From NCBI GenBank assembly GCA_000697335.1, contig JNEM01015537.1, positions 1 through 21,294 of the forward strand: a stretch of 21,294 nt of DNA. Reading direction: 5' to 3'. The notes under the pieces are model-generated. The model searched no databases and was not told the origin of the DNA. It saw only the letters and a list, made by a program, of their open reading frames with translations. This stretch comes from Conidiobolus incongruus B7586 (taxonomy: Eukaryota > Entomophthoromycota > Entomophthoromycetes > Entomophthorales > Conidiobolaceae). Within the stretch, counting starts at the first letter, position 1. Each line of letters begins with the position of its first letter. Shown in pieces: positions 1 to 10,031 of this stretch. The translations under genes were made by a program, and so were the position numbers.

Positions 1-423
1 AATGGCTTCGTCCTCCACGTAAGCTTTGATAGGTTTGAAGGAGTTACCTTGGCAAGAGAAATTGGTATCGAGGGCAATGTCTCTTTCTTCCCGAGTTGGG
101 AAGGAGATTTCGATATACTTATTGGCTGAGCGGGTGTCCAGCGAGGTGGCTCCGAACTGTTTATAACACTTGAAGGCTTCCCCAGCTAATTGTTCAAGGG
201 TGAGGGTAATGGTGGGGTAGCCAGGAATTGGTTTTCTATTATCCATCAAGTTGGTTCTACTGGCGTTGATGATTAAGGCATTGGATCCTTGGGATCGGGG
301 GACTAGGGCATCATCACTGCGGAGGATATTCGCAAACGAAGTTATTTGTGGTACGGGTACCTCTGGAGGGGTTTCTCCCCTTTGAAGATTAGATTCCGGG
401 TTCGGGATGACCTCCACCGGCAT
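1..423 (-). mobile_element. Partial transposon-type ORF (ORF1/Gag-like N-terminus), cut by window edge
   Basis: An ATG at 421-423 opens a frame of 141 codons that stays open to the left edge, so only the N-terminus is visible. It begins MPVEVIPNPES, has a Pro-rich acidic leader, a short SFANILRSDD segment typical of leaders in retroelement ORF1/Gag proteins, and then a compact part (about residues 75-141) containing KYIEISFPTREERDIAL, which reads like the beta-strand and helix of a small RRM-like or Gag-like nucleic-acid-binding domain. No CCHC knuckle is visible yet; it would lie beyond the edge. Base composition is clearly richer in G+C than the flanking DNA, which suits a fairly recent insertion. 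Family is uncertain: a LINE ORF1 is my first guess, an LTR-type Gag or an unrelated host gene are alternatives. The call rests on sequence style, not on a recognised signature. Confidence 0.4.
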
Positions 424-1169
424 TGTTGTAGTAAGATGAGTTCTGATTATGCTCTAACTAGAGATGAAGTTATTACTTATTTAAAGATAGTAATTACTAC
501 TGGGTAATGGTTCTGTGATAAAAACCTTTTGGGATTTTCAATACTAAAAATGGATTTTTAATGTGATTGGGATTTAAGGGATTTATTATGGGATAATTAA
601 AAATTAAATTAAATTTGAAATTATAAAATCAAACTAAGGATGAATGAATCATATCAATTGATAAAAGCATATATATCATTTTGAACATAGATGAAATTCA
701 ATTTCAAAATACTAAAAATCAAAAAAAGAAACTCAAAAAAATTTTAAGAAAAAGGAAACTAATACAACTTAAGATTATGTCCTAGAATATATTTGTGGTA
801 ATTAATTTTATTAATCGATAAATCAATTTCAAGATATTGAATATGTTTTATTAAGCATAAATAAATTTTTTAAGTTTTGCTAATTTTCATAAAACTATTA
901 TCAGAAAGATTTTAAATTGATAAAATGGGATTGGAAATAATGTTTAAATTTTGATTCAATAATAATGATTCAAGTGTCAGTAATAAATGTTTATTAATAT
1001 CCAAAATGATTAATTTAATTAGTGATCAATATTTCAATATTATTCTGAAAATAATTATAAAATATGAACAGTATTGTAACCAATTTATTCCAAATTTAAA
1101 GCAATTTCAATATATTATTACTTAGCAATTTACAACAATCAAGATAAAAATCATTGAACATAAATTTGA
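424..1169. other. AT-rich intergenic stretch, no gene seen
   Basis: This DNA separates the start of the transposon-like ORF from the 3' end of FANCI. It is very AT-rich with many short A and T runs. No convincing ORF, tRNA or structured repeat was seen. It must hold the FANCI 3' UTR and poly(A) region and the 5' leader of the left-hand ORF, but neither boundary can be placed from sequence alone. Confidence 0.6.
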
Positions 1170-4100
1170 TTATTCGTCTTCTTCCTCTTCTGAATTTTGA
1201 ATATCTTCTCCTTCTTCCTCCTCCTCCTCAGGATCGAGAGTTGATCCATCTCCAGCTTCATTAACTTCTTCAGCTTCATCAGAGGGTTGAGTGGGTGAAG
1301 TCTACAAAATATTAATCAAATAATCAATACAAAATTCAATAAAAAATTACTTCAAACTCTTCATGAAACAACTGAATTCTTCTAACTTCGTCAGTTTTGA
1401 TACGGAAATCTCTGGTGGTAGAACGTTTGAAATAAATGGTCAAATCCACCTACGCATCATTAATAAAATGTATTGAAATTGTAAAATCGATTACCTGTTG
1501 TCGTTTCTTCAACATAATTAAATTATGCTCCAGCTTCTCCGAACTTTGCGTCAAATTGCTGTTATTCTTCTTCTCCTTGAGGATTTTCGCATTGTTCGCC
1601 AGTTTCGTAGTGATGATGACATTACCCGACTTGTCCTTCTTCTTCTTTTGGATGTGCATCTCAGCTTTGTTGCACGAGTTCTCGATTTCATTACGTTGAA
1701 CCCATGGGATGTACGAGTACCAATGTACAGATAGCTGAGTTCCCGTCATTTTGATTAGCTGTACAAATGGATCGTTGGCAGCTATCCCAGTTTGAATTTT
1801 GTAGCGTGTGTACAAATCTAGGAATCGGTACATGCTTGTAAGGGTTTGAATTAAAAGTTCTGAGGATTTTCCTGCAATGCAACTGCGTTCCAAATCAACT
1901 AGGATGCTGACACATAATATTGCTATAGCGCAGATATCACTTTCGATGGATTCTAAACTACTTGGATTGGGCGAGGGTAAATAGGTCAGGGAAGATGATT
2001 TATGTTTAAGTTGAAGACATGTTACAGCCCAGTTGAGAATCGTGAGCTCAGATTCAATCCATGTTAATAGTTCAGTTATGATGAACACACAGCTGCGATC
2101 GTCCAAACAAGATGTCATATTGTTAATCACATCAGTACGAGCAATTTCTATATCGTCATCAATAGTTTCTAGAGTTAACTGAATCGATTTGGTAAATGCC
2201 ATAGCAATCTCTCCGTCTTTGGTTATATGGGAGATGGCTAACGCCAATTGGACTAAATGCTTCAAATAACCCGTATCAAGATCCTGCTGAACAAAGTTGG
2301 ATTTAATCCATCCATTCAACCTTTTATAAATCTTTAAGGTTGGATGATTCGAACCCTGAGGCAAATCAAAATACTCCATCAAATTCATTAAAATTTGGGT
2401 TAATTGACCTGCATCAGATTGGTTAAAGCTTCTGGTTCTGCTCGTTATACAATGAATTAGAATAGATAATGCTTTTTGGAATTCCATTCCATCTTCAACT
2501 TGCGAGTCGAATTCGTCTGGCTGACATTGTTTTGCAATTGAAATGATGAATTGATTAATATCCCGCAATCCCTTGTTTATAAAGGACCATAATTTACACA
2601 TAGTTTCGAGAGTAACCTTAGGTAGTCTATCGTCAGGATCAAAAGACATTTGGTCAGAAGGACAAAATCCAAGCTTAACCCACAATGTCATAAACAATTG
2701 CTGAACCGATTTCATATCAGATTTGAGAATTTCAACTTGTTTGGACAGCTATAAATGTATTAGATATGATGAAAATAAAATGTTGTAAACCTTACCTTAT
2801 CCAATTTATTTTTGATTACGAGCATCAAATAATATAACAAATTACTATCAAAATTGGGAGAATTTTGAGCTTGCCACTCTATCAATCCCATGAAAATTCT
2901 CGAGCATGTTTTAAAACTAAGAACTGAAAAATCGGAGGAATGGAACTGCCTTTTACCTAAACATACATAAATTAAAACATAATCAAATTGAAAATGATTC
3001 GATTTACCTCTTCCGCCGGTATTGGATCTTCTCACCAAACTATTTAAGGAATCAATCTTGATAAACAGGGCACAAATTAAGGTGAAATCTTTGCTGCCCT
3101 CAGATTGTTGAAGTTTGTAAAATTGATATTCTATCAAGACTTCAAATACGTTAAACACCATTTGAGCTACCATCAAATTTTGGAGACCTTCTGGAACTTG
3201 TGCATCGAAGATGGGATTCTTGTCGAAACGGAGGTCCTTGAGTTCGATGTCTAGCATTCCCGTTATTAACTGGTCAAATTTGGACCCAATGTTTTTAACA
3301 AGTTGATCGTGAGTGTCGGGATCGTTGGAACATCCTTTATAATAGGTAAATAGTGCTGATATGAGATGGCCTATTGGCTCGGTAGTTCCCGAATCGTTGA
3401 CACAGTCGAAGAATTTTACACATGGGAGGTCGATGTCATTCCAGTATTTTAGAAGCTTTGATCAAAGAAAATTAATTTTATTATCAGTTAAAAGTGAAAT
3501 ATGATGATTACCTGACTATATAAAAAGTTAGCAATAGGCGCATGCAATCTTGTAATACTCGAAATTTGAGAATTTTGCAAACCATCATAGATTTCTTGCT
3601 TGACAATGGCTGGTTGGTCCAAACAGCGTTTGAATAGACCTTAATTAAAATCAGTAAAATATTTAATAAAAGTTGATGTAGATTAAGATGTACCTAAAAC
3701 ATCCTTAGATGATCCCCTAATTCCCAAATTCTGATCTCCATCCTCACTCGTTCTAACGCCAACCAAATTCCTAAACTTATCCGAATCCAACCTCAAAATT
3801 TGAAGCAAACCCTTGATCGACACCAATCGACTGTCCGAACTTCGGCCAAACAGTCCCTTCCTGAGAGCAATGTAAAGATCTGACAAGAATTGAGAGTCTC
3901 TATTGAGTAAAGGGAGCCACGATTCGATCAGCTTTTCGATTTTGGATAGAGGAATCATTGAGATGGTATTGACTGTGGATACGATTATGGATAAAGATTG
4001 GTCGATGAGGACGGAGCCCTCGGAAATGATGAGACTTAGAAGTCGAATGTAGTTATCTTGAGTCGAAGATGTAGAATATAATCGACCGACTATTTCTTCT

Positions 4101-5963
4101 AAGATCATTGATCGAAACATATCATGGGACTAAAGTAAAATTAGTTTAAGTGATTAAGAATTGTGAGATTGTAATATTACTCTAAAAATTTGTAATAATA
4201 TAGAAATACCCAAATTCCATTGGTTGATATAGATTGGATTGGGAGGACCAGAATCTAGAATTAAAAGTCAATATTTATATACAAATTTAAGAGTTTGTGA
4301 TTACCTTTAGCTTTTCCAAACGGCATCTTAGGAGCGTTATCAAGGATCAAAATACACAAAGTGATTAAATTCTGAACCACTTCATCCCAACCGAATTCGC
4401 AATACGTTAACAGATGAATCATTTCCGATTCCATATTGTAGATTGGATAATATTCAGACAGGTCTATCAATCAACATAAATAATGAATAAATACTATATT
4501 TTGAATAAATTACTCTGAAATTTTTCAATTTGACTCTGTTCCTTAAAACTCTGTAAAATTATCCCTTTTAAGTAATTCATAATCTTAATAAAAAACATTA
4601 ATTAAAAAGTTTGATCTAATATATGTAATGATGTACTTCATCTTGAAATCTGTGAATACTCGCTAAATTCAATAAAAGAGCTAAAGTGAAGGGACTAATG
4701 TATAAAATCTTTCCAGATTTGATTAATTTGATAATATCGGATCCAAATGACTAATATTTGATTAGTAATAATATAATCAAATGATGAAAAGCTATTACTA
4801 GATCTTGTTTACTCAACATTAAAAAATGAATGAGAATTACGCCTAATTCCTTAGCAACTTGAGGTAACTTTAGAGTTAAATGACTTTGACTGTTCTCATC
4901 TTGTGATGATTGTTGACTTGAGTTAACGTTACTTTGATCTATTAAATTCAAGTGAATCTTATTAAAGTATTGAATTAAATTTGATAAGATCAGATTCCTG
5001 CATCCTTTCTTGGATAGTATTAACAAATGGTAAATTACCGGAGGTAATTCACTCCAATCGATATTTGGAATTAATCTAATCATTATTAATTCAATAGAAA
5101 ATACATTAAATGATCAGTCTCAAGTACCTATTAATTTTAGCCACCAACAGCTGCAATTGCTCCTGATCTAAAGGCAAATCTATCAGAACCTTCAACAATT
5201 GAATTAACTTTGATTGCTCCCAATTTAAATCTATTAAAAAGTTGAAATTCTCTTCGAATTGCTGCTTTCCAGTTTCTAAATTAAAATCCAGCTCTTGATG
5301 ATGATTTTTGTCAAGTAATCGTTTCATTAACAAAGCCCAAAATTCGAGAAGTTCGTCGGGAATAGGCTTTTTTGATTGGATGTATTTTTGGAGTATGTTA
5401 AATATGCTTTGATATACTTGGAAAGAGATTTGTTTGGTCTAGTTTAATTAATTAGATAGTTTAATAGATGACTAGTAATTTATTTACATTGATAAATAGT
5501 AACCAATTGGCACCAAGTGATAATTTAGAATAATTGCAATTTTTTTCATAATGATGAATGCTAAATGAATAAATTTAATTAATAATATCATTAATATTAT
5601 TATTCAACTTTTACCTATGAATAACATGCTTAAATATCCATTTTTGAATTTTAAACACCAATTCACTATCATTTAAAGTGCCTAATAAAGAGATTAATAC
5701 CAAATAATAATATAGATTGAAAGATATTACGATCTATAGAATAATTCAACACCCTTATTAAATAACTAAATTGTACTTCACTATCTTCACCCTTATACAA
5801 TTTCTCAATTTTACTCTCTATCAATTCTGTAATCTAATACAAATTAATAAAACATGAAAAAAAGTTTTAATTTTATTATTACTTTAGTGAAATTTTCTGA
5901 CCATAATCTAAAAAATTTGAGTTTTTCATCGCTTTCTATAAATTCTAGTAATTTTTGTTCCAT
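1170..5963 (-). CDS. FANCI: Fanconi anaemia group I protein homologue (17 exons, 1328 aa)
   Basis: FANCI pairs with FANCD2 in the nuclear ID2 clamp, which is monoubiquitinated by FANCL-UBE2T and locks on DNA at interstrand crosslinks. Exons by splice signals and phase, 5' to 3': 5883-5963, 5731-5833, 5615-5681, 5488-5560, 5128-5438, 4799-5075, 4637-4750, 4514-4583, 4305-4463, 4181-4254, 3694-4129, 3512-3639, 3008-3455, 2796-2956, 1495-2748, 1351-1449, 1170-1301. They sum to 3987 nt with every phase closing; human FANCI is also 1328 aa as I recall it. Matches to human, from memory: SELPPVIYHLLILSKKG (about 220-236), LRKGLF before the ubiquitin-site helix (about 533-538), QMVFNVFEVLIEYQF (exon 13), GTQLSVHWYSYIPWVQ (about 1170-1185) and STTRDFRIK (about 1262-1270; human STSRDFKIK). 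The body reads as a helical solenoid; the tail is highly acidic (about 1309-1328). Oddities: the ubiquitin-site lysine appears replaced, and the human-type terminal basic signal is absent; KKKK at 1202-1205 may serve instead. Identity is firm; individual splice sites are inferred. Confidence 0.9.
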
Positions 5964-7983
5964 TTCAAAGTTAATATTTGTATATGCATGAATTAGGGAT
6001 TTGAGGAGTATTTAATATGGTGTCAGACAATTTGGTGTTAATATGAAATTATGGGATTAGATTTATTATTTTTTATATTTTCAAATTTCAAAAAAAAAAT
6101 AAATCACACTGTATTTATTTTTTGTTTGAGATTGCCTTTTTCAAATTGACATCAATATAACTATACGAATCTTAGAAATACAATTTTAATTATGAAGCGC
6201 TCAATTAATTATATGGACCTATAAATCATGATTCATCAAACTAGAATTGTAATGGATTCAAATTTAAATATAATTAGTAGAAAAAATTTAATTTTATAAA
6301 TTCAAGTCAACATACTACTATAAATCAGTCAAGTTGATATCAAATTATTTGAAAATAAAGTAAAAGAAATATTGATCATGATTAATGCCAAGTAGACGAT
6401 TTGAATTACAGTTATTTTTCAATAATTTATAAGCTAAACCATTTGATTAATTGATATATACTTAGAATTATAGACCAATTAATCGTTTCAGCATTGATGA
6501 ACAAACATTTAAAGCAGATAAATTTTATTAATCAATATTAGAATATATTTGAAATCCAATATGCTATTTCCATATCTATTGATAAAGTAATTTCCATAGT
6601 AAAATTAATTTTCCTTTTACTCGATTATAAAATAATTTTGAATTTCTCCCAACTGATATTACTCAATTTTGATACTAAAGACTTGCTATCGGAAAACTAA
6701 CAGCATTATAAGATTTTGATAGCTAACTGATATTCAAAAACAAAATTATTTCAAGCAATTATCATTTAAATATGTCTAACAAATCAATAATATTCTATTA
6801 TGATTCACGAAAATAATGCAACTATAAAATCGAAGTTGTCTTTTATTGACTACAAAATATAAATCAAATCATAGTATTAATCCAATTACAAGAATTTACA
6901 TTATATATAAAATATTTTAAAATTTTATACCAATTATTTTGTTATTTGATTATATTTATATATTTAAGAATTTTAATACTATTGATTTAAAATATCATTC
7001 AATATAATATTAAACACTCTATAGTTCAATTGAGGAATAATTGTATACTCATAATTACTATATACCAAGGTTTTATTATGGCAAAGCTCTGACTTTATAA
7101 TTTTTTAACTAGAAAATTCTAATCTAAACCTAATTTAATAACCCCAATTAGCTAAAGTGACAATTGAATTAGAGATCCCAAATTTAACACCTCCTAATAT
7201 CCATTCCAATCAATTTTATTAGAACAATGTGATTTCAACCCTAATATGGATACTTTTGAACTCTGTGCAACATTGATAATATCATTTGTTAAATATAGTC
7301 TAAAAATAGGTTCATTTATTGAGTATGTTAAATTATTATTATTATGTTAAATCATTATGAATTTTATTGACAATCACAAATTTTATAATTTTTTTTCCTA
7401 AATATGATAATTTACATATTTTTTAACTGATTTAAAAACATATTTGGGATATAAATTGGATAATATTGGAATTTTAAGATTGCGAAGCTAATCTTGAGAT
7501 ATTTTTTCACCTAGTATATATGTTACTATTATACATGTGGTATTTAACTTAGATACTGTTAATTCTATTAATAAATATATTACTTGCAGTAGATTCATTT
7601 TTAGCAGTAATAATGTTCATGTCAGCGAATTATACTCAAAAGTTTACAAGATTTGATTTCAACAATTCAGCTGAAAAAGTCTAATATCGCTTGCCAAGAG
7701 ATTGATTTCCAATCAATTATTTAGTAATTTATTGTTAATTATATATATAACTTTTAATCAAAATGACCTAAGCTCAACTATAATATAATACAATATAATA
7801 TAATAGTATCAGTATTTAATGTATCAATTAAATAGTATGGGAATGCGGTTGAGTTTAATATTTTTAGATGAAATATACCATGCTAAGAGCTGCAAGAATT
7901 CCTCATTAAAGTGATACTACAAAAACCAAACATTGGCGTATATGAGAATTTGGTTGAACCGGTTAAATGGATGATTGGTTGAG
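5964..7983. other. AT-rich divergent intergenic region, FANCI to GH17-1
   Basis: About 2 kb lies between the diverging FANCI and first GH17 starts and must contain both promoters. No strong TATA box is evident just upstream of the FANCI ATG, unlike the other genes here. A slightly less AT-rich patch at about 7140-7310 has no sustained reading frame. I see no tRNA or other structured RNA. A small TATAA-type tandem repeat lies at 7779-7805. Confidence 0.6.
7779..7805. repeat. Short TATAA-type 5-bp tandem repeat
   Basis: About five units of a TATAA-like pentamer, one with a single T-to-C change, lie 270 nt upstream of the first GH17 gene. It is probably a simple microsatellite; a regulatory role is not shown. 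Confidence 0.6.
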
Positions 7984-7990
7984 TATAAAA
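7984..7990 (+). promoter_or_regulatory. TATA box of first GH17 gene
   Basis: TATAAAA lies 89 nt upstream of the ATG, inside the 11-mer TTGAGTATAAA (7979-7989) that recurs before the second GH17 gene. The spacing is reasonable for a fungal TATA promoter with a short AT-rich 5' UTR. Confidence 0.6.
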
Positions 7991-8072
7991 AGAGTACAAT
8001 TCTGCTCAATTTAAAAACTGTAATATTGTACCATTTTAATTTAATTAATTTTCTATCTCTATTTATTAAAAT

Positions 8073-8975
8073 ATGGCTTTTCAATTGATCAAACTCGCCG
8101 TCCTTTCCCTCGCTTCCTTGGCTGTTGCTGCCGATAAACCTATCTATGGTTTAGGCTATAATGCCAAGCATAGCAATGGTCAGTGCCCTGACTTGAACAA
8201 AGTTGTTGAAGATTTCAGAACCATGTTAACTGTTACTGATCGTATTCGTACCTTTGGTATCATCGACTGTAACCAAGGTGAATTGATCGTTCAAGCTTCT
8301 CAAATTACCGGTATGAAGGTCAGCTTGGGTATGTTCATCAACCAATATGAACAAGAATTCAACAATGAATTTGAAAAGTTGAAGGATTTGACTTACCGTT
8401 ATAAAGATGTCTTTAATAATAACATTGAATCCGTTATCGTCGGTAGTGAAGCCATCTACCGTAAGGAGACCACCAACGAAGCTGTTGCCCAAAAGGTCTG
8501 GAGCGTTAAGGGTTTCTTCAGAGATACTGGTATTAAGTCTCTTGTCACTGCCGCTGACATCAAGGACAACTGGTATCCTTCTCCTCTCTTAGATGCTGTT
8601 GATCTCATGTTTGTCAATGCCTATCCCTACTGGGAAGGTGTTCCAGTTACCCGCTCTGTCGATCACGTCTGGTCCAAGATTGGAGAAGTCATGGCCCGTA
8701 CCAACGGCAAGCGTTTCGTCTTAGGAGAAACCGGCTGGCCTCAAGGTGGCAAGCCATTCGGTAATGCCAATCCCGGCCAACTCGAACAAATCTTCTACTT
8801 TGAATGGTTCTTGTGCAGTACCTACAAAGCTCCCAAGCCCTTGGAATACTACTGGTTTAGTGCTTTCGACGAAGCTTGGAAGGGTGACGAAGCTGATATG
8901 AAGTGGGGTATCTTCGATGAGCACCGTAACTTGAAGCCTGGTTACAAATTCCCCATCGACTGTTCCCAATACTAA
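8073..8975 (+). CDS. Secreted GH17 beta-1,3-glucanase/glucanosyltransferase, copy 1
   Basis: This 300-residue intronless protein belongs to glycoside hydrolase family 17 and resembles fungal Bgl2-type cell-wall enzymes, which cut or transfer beta-1,3-glucan by a retaining mechanism. Residues 1-20 form a signal peptide (short basic n-region, Leu/Ala core, likely cut after AVAA). The acid/base is Glu126 in VGSEAIYR and the nucleophile Glu219 in VLGETGWPQGG. Other family blocks: DLMFVNAYPYWEG (177-189), YYWFSAFDEAWK (259-270), MKWGIF (276-281). Four cysteines (38, 66, 248, 297) probably form disulfides. There is no GPI signal, so it should be soluble or wall-associated, as Bgl2 is. Many codons end in C, a sign of strong expression. 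A close paralogue of the same length lies 3.4 kb downstream. Glucanase versus transferase activity cannot be decided from sequence. Confidence 0.93.
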   Translation: MAFQLIKLAVLSLASLAVAADKPIYGLGYNAKHSNGQCPDLNKVVEDFRTMLTVTDRIRTFGIIDCNQGELIVQASQITGMKVSLGMFINQYEQEFNNEFEKLKDLTYRYKDVFNNNIESVIVGSEAIYRKETTNEAVAQKVWSVKGFFRDTGIKSLVTAADIKDNWYPSPLLDAVDLMFVNAYPYWEGVPVTRSVDHVWSKIGEVMARTNGKRFVLGETGWPQGGKPFGNANPGQLEQIFYFEWFLCSTYKAPKPLEYYWFSAFDEAWKGDEADMKWGIFDEHRNLKPGYKFPIDCSQY

Positions 8976-9938
8976 ATTATTTAAAATTTATTATAAAATA
9001 TATATTAATCTCATATTAATAAAAATTTCAAAGCATTCCATCCATCATATTCAATTATTTAGTCATGGTGATGTAATGATTTCCTATCAATTTACATATC
9101 TTGTACCATTTTTTGTGTTCTTCACCTTATCTAAAATTTGACACTTTGTAGATTTCCGTGTAATTTAATTTGTGGCAGATTGAATTATCCCAGATCAAAC
9201 TTGATTACTTAATATAATTTCCAAACATATAATCAAGATTATTTGCTCATATTTTGCATAAAAAACTCAACCAAAAATATCAGTTACTTACAAAAAATAT
9301 GATTCAAGCTTAGTTTCACTCTATTAAATTTACAAATATTATTTCTATATTTGCAATGTTTTTAGATAATTCATAATATTAACATAACTTTAAGTGATAA
9401 ATTATATCAGTCATAGAATTGAATCCTAAAGATTTGAATTTATAACCTCAAATTTTATATTGAATGTATTCATTAGTAGAACCTCTTAATTTTCATTTTG
9501 AATTTAGTTTGGAGGAATAAAAATGTATTTGAGTTTTTGTATTAATGCATTTAATTTTTAATTATCTCTTTTCATATTTGTAAACTGTTAAATATAAATA
9601 TATTGAGGAATTATTAGAGGTAAGAAATGTTGCCATTAAATTGATAATATCAGTACTTCAGAAAAAAATTAGTAATTTTGATAATTCAAAAGAGTTTAAA
9701 TAGATTATTAAATAATTGATAAATCAATCCACTTATTCAAATATTTCTGTTGGTTAAATAAATATTTGATAATTAAAGCAAAAATATAATAAATATATTA
9801 TGCTTAATGGAAAATTCGGGAAATATGTAATTAAAAAATAGCACATGAATTGAATGTATATAATTAAAGATAAATGATCAAATATAATAAAAATAGAAGT
9901 ATGTATGAAAAAATATATGATAAAATGTAGAGTGAATG
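8976..9938. other. AT-rich 3' flank of GH17-1
   Basis: The 3' UTR begins with TAAATTATTTAAAAT counted from the stop codon, which is also found at the end of the second GH17 gene; an AATAAA at 9018-9023 is a candidate poly(A) signal. Beyond this the DNA is AT-rich with no gene seen up to the tRNA-Pro terminator. Confidence 0.55.
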
Positions 9939-9950
9939 AAAAAAATAAAA
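9939..9950 (-). terminator. Pol III T-run terminator of tRNA-Pro
   Basis: On the minus strand, four T residues and then seven T residues follow the tRNA 3' end after a 9-nt spacer, the standard RNA polymerase III stop signal. Confidence 0.75.
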
Positions 9951-9959
9951 GATTTTAGA

Positions 9960-10031
9960 GGGCTCGACTGGGAATCGAACCCAGGACCTCTCCCACCCTA
10001 AGGGAGAATTATACCACTAAACCATCGAGCC
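9960..10031 (-). tRNA. tRNA-Pro (AGG)
   Basis: A complete intronless tRNA of 72 nt. The acceptor arm pairs GGCTCGA with TCGAGCC and the discriminator is C. The anticodon loop TTAGGGT between CTCCC and GGGAG stems gives anticodon AGG (wobble-modified A, reading CCN proline codons). The T-arm carries GGTTCGATTCC, a good internal B box. It lies between the two GH17 copies on the opposite strand. Confidence 0.95.

Noticed and set aside
1436-1882. Three ORFs (1436-1699, 1525-1734, 1691-1882) over the last large FANCI exon
   Set aside because: They are shadows in other frames of a coding exon whose frame matches FANCI.
1170-5963. First reading of the large minus-strand gene as a nucleoporin (Nup188/Nup192-like) or other helical-solenoid protein
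   Set aside because: Specific matches to FANCI along its length, notably STTRDFRIK, SELPPVIYHLLILSKKG and the acidic tail, are far better.
7140-7310. Possible coding exon in a less AT-rich patch
   Set aside because: Stops occur in all frames and no paired splice sites give a sustained protein.
8226-8969. ORFs antisense to or out of frame with GH17-1, and the like in GH17-2 (12410-12751, 12975-13160) and PNP (15594-15782)
   Set aside because: They mirror the codon pattern of the real gene; no independent motif or start signal.
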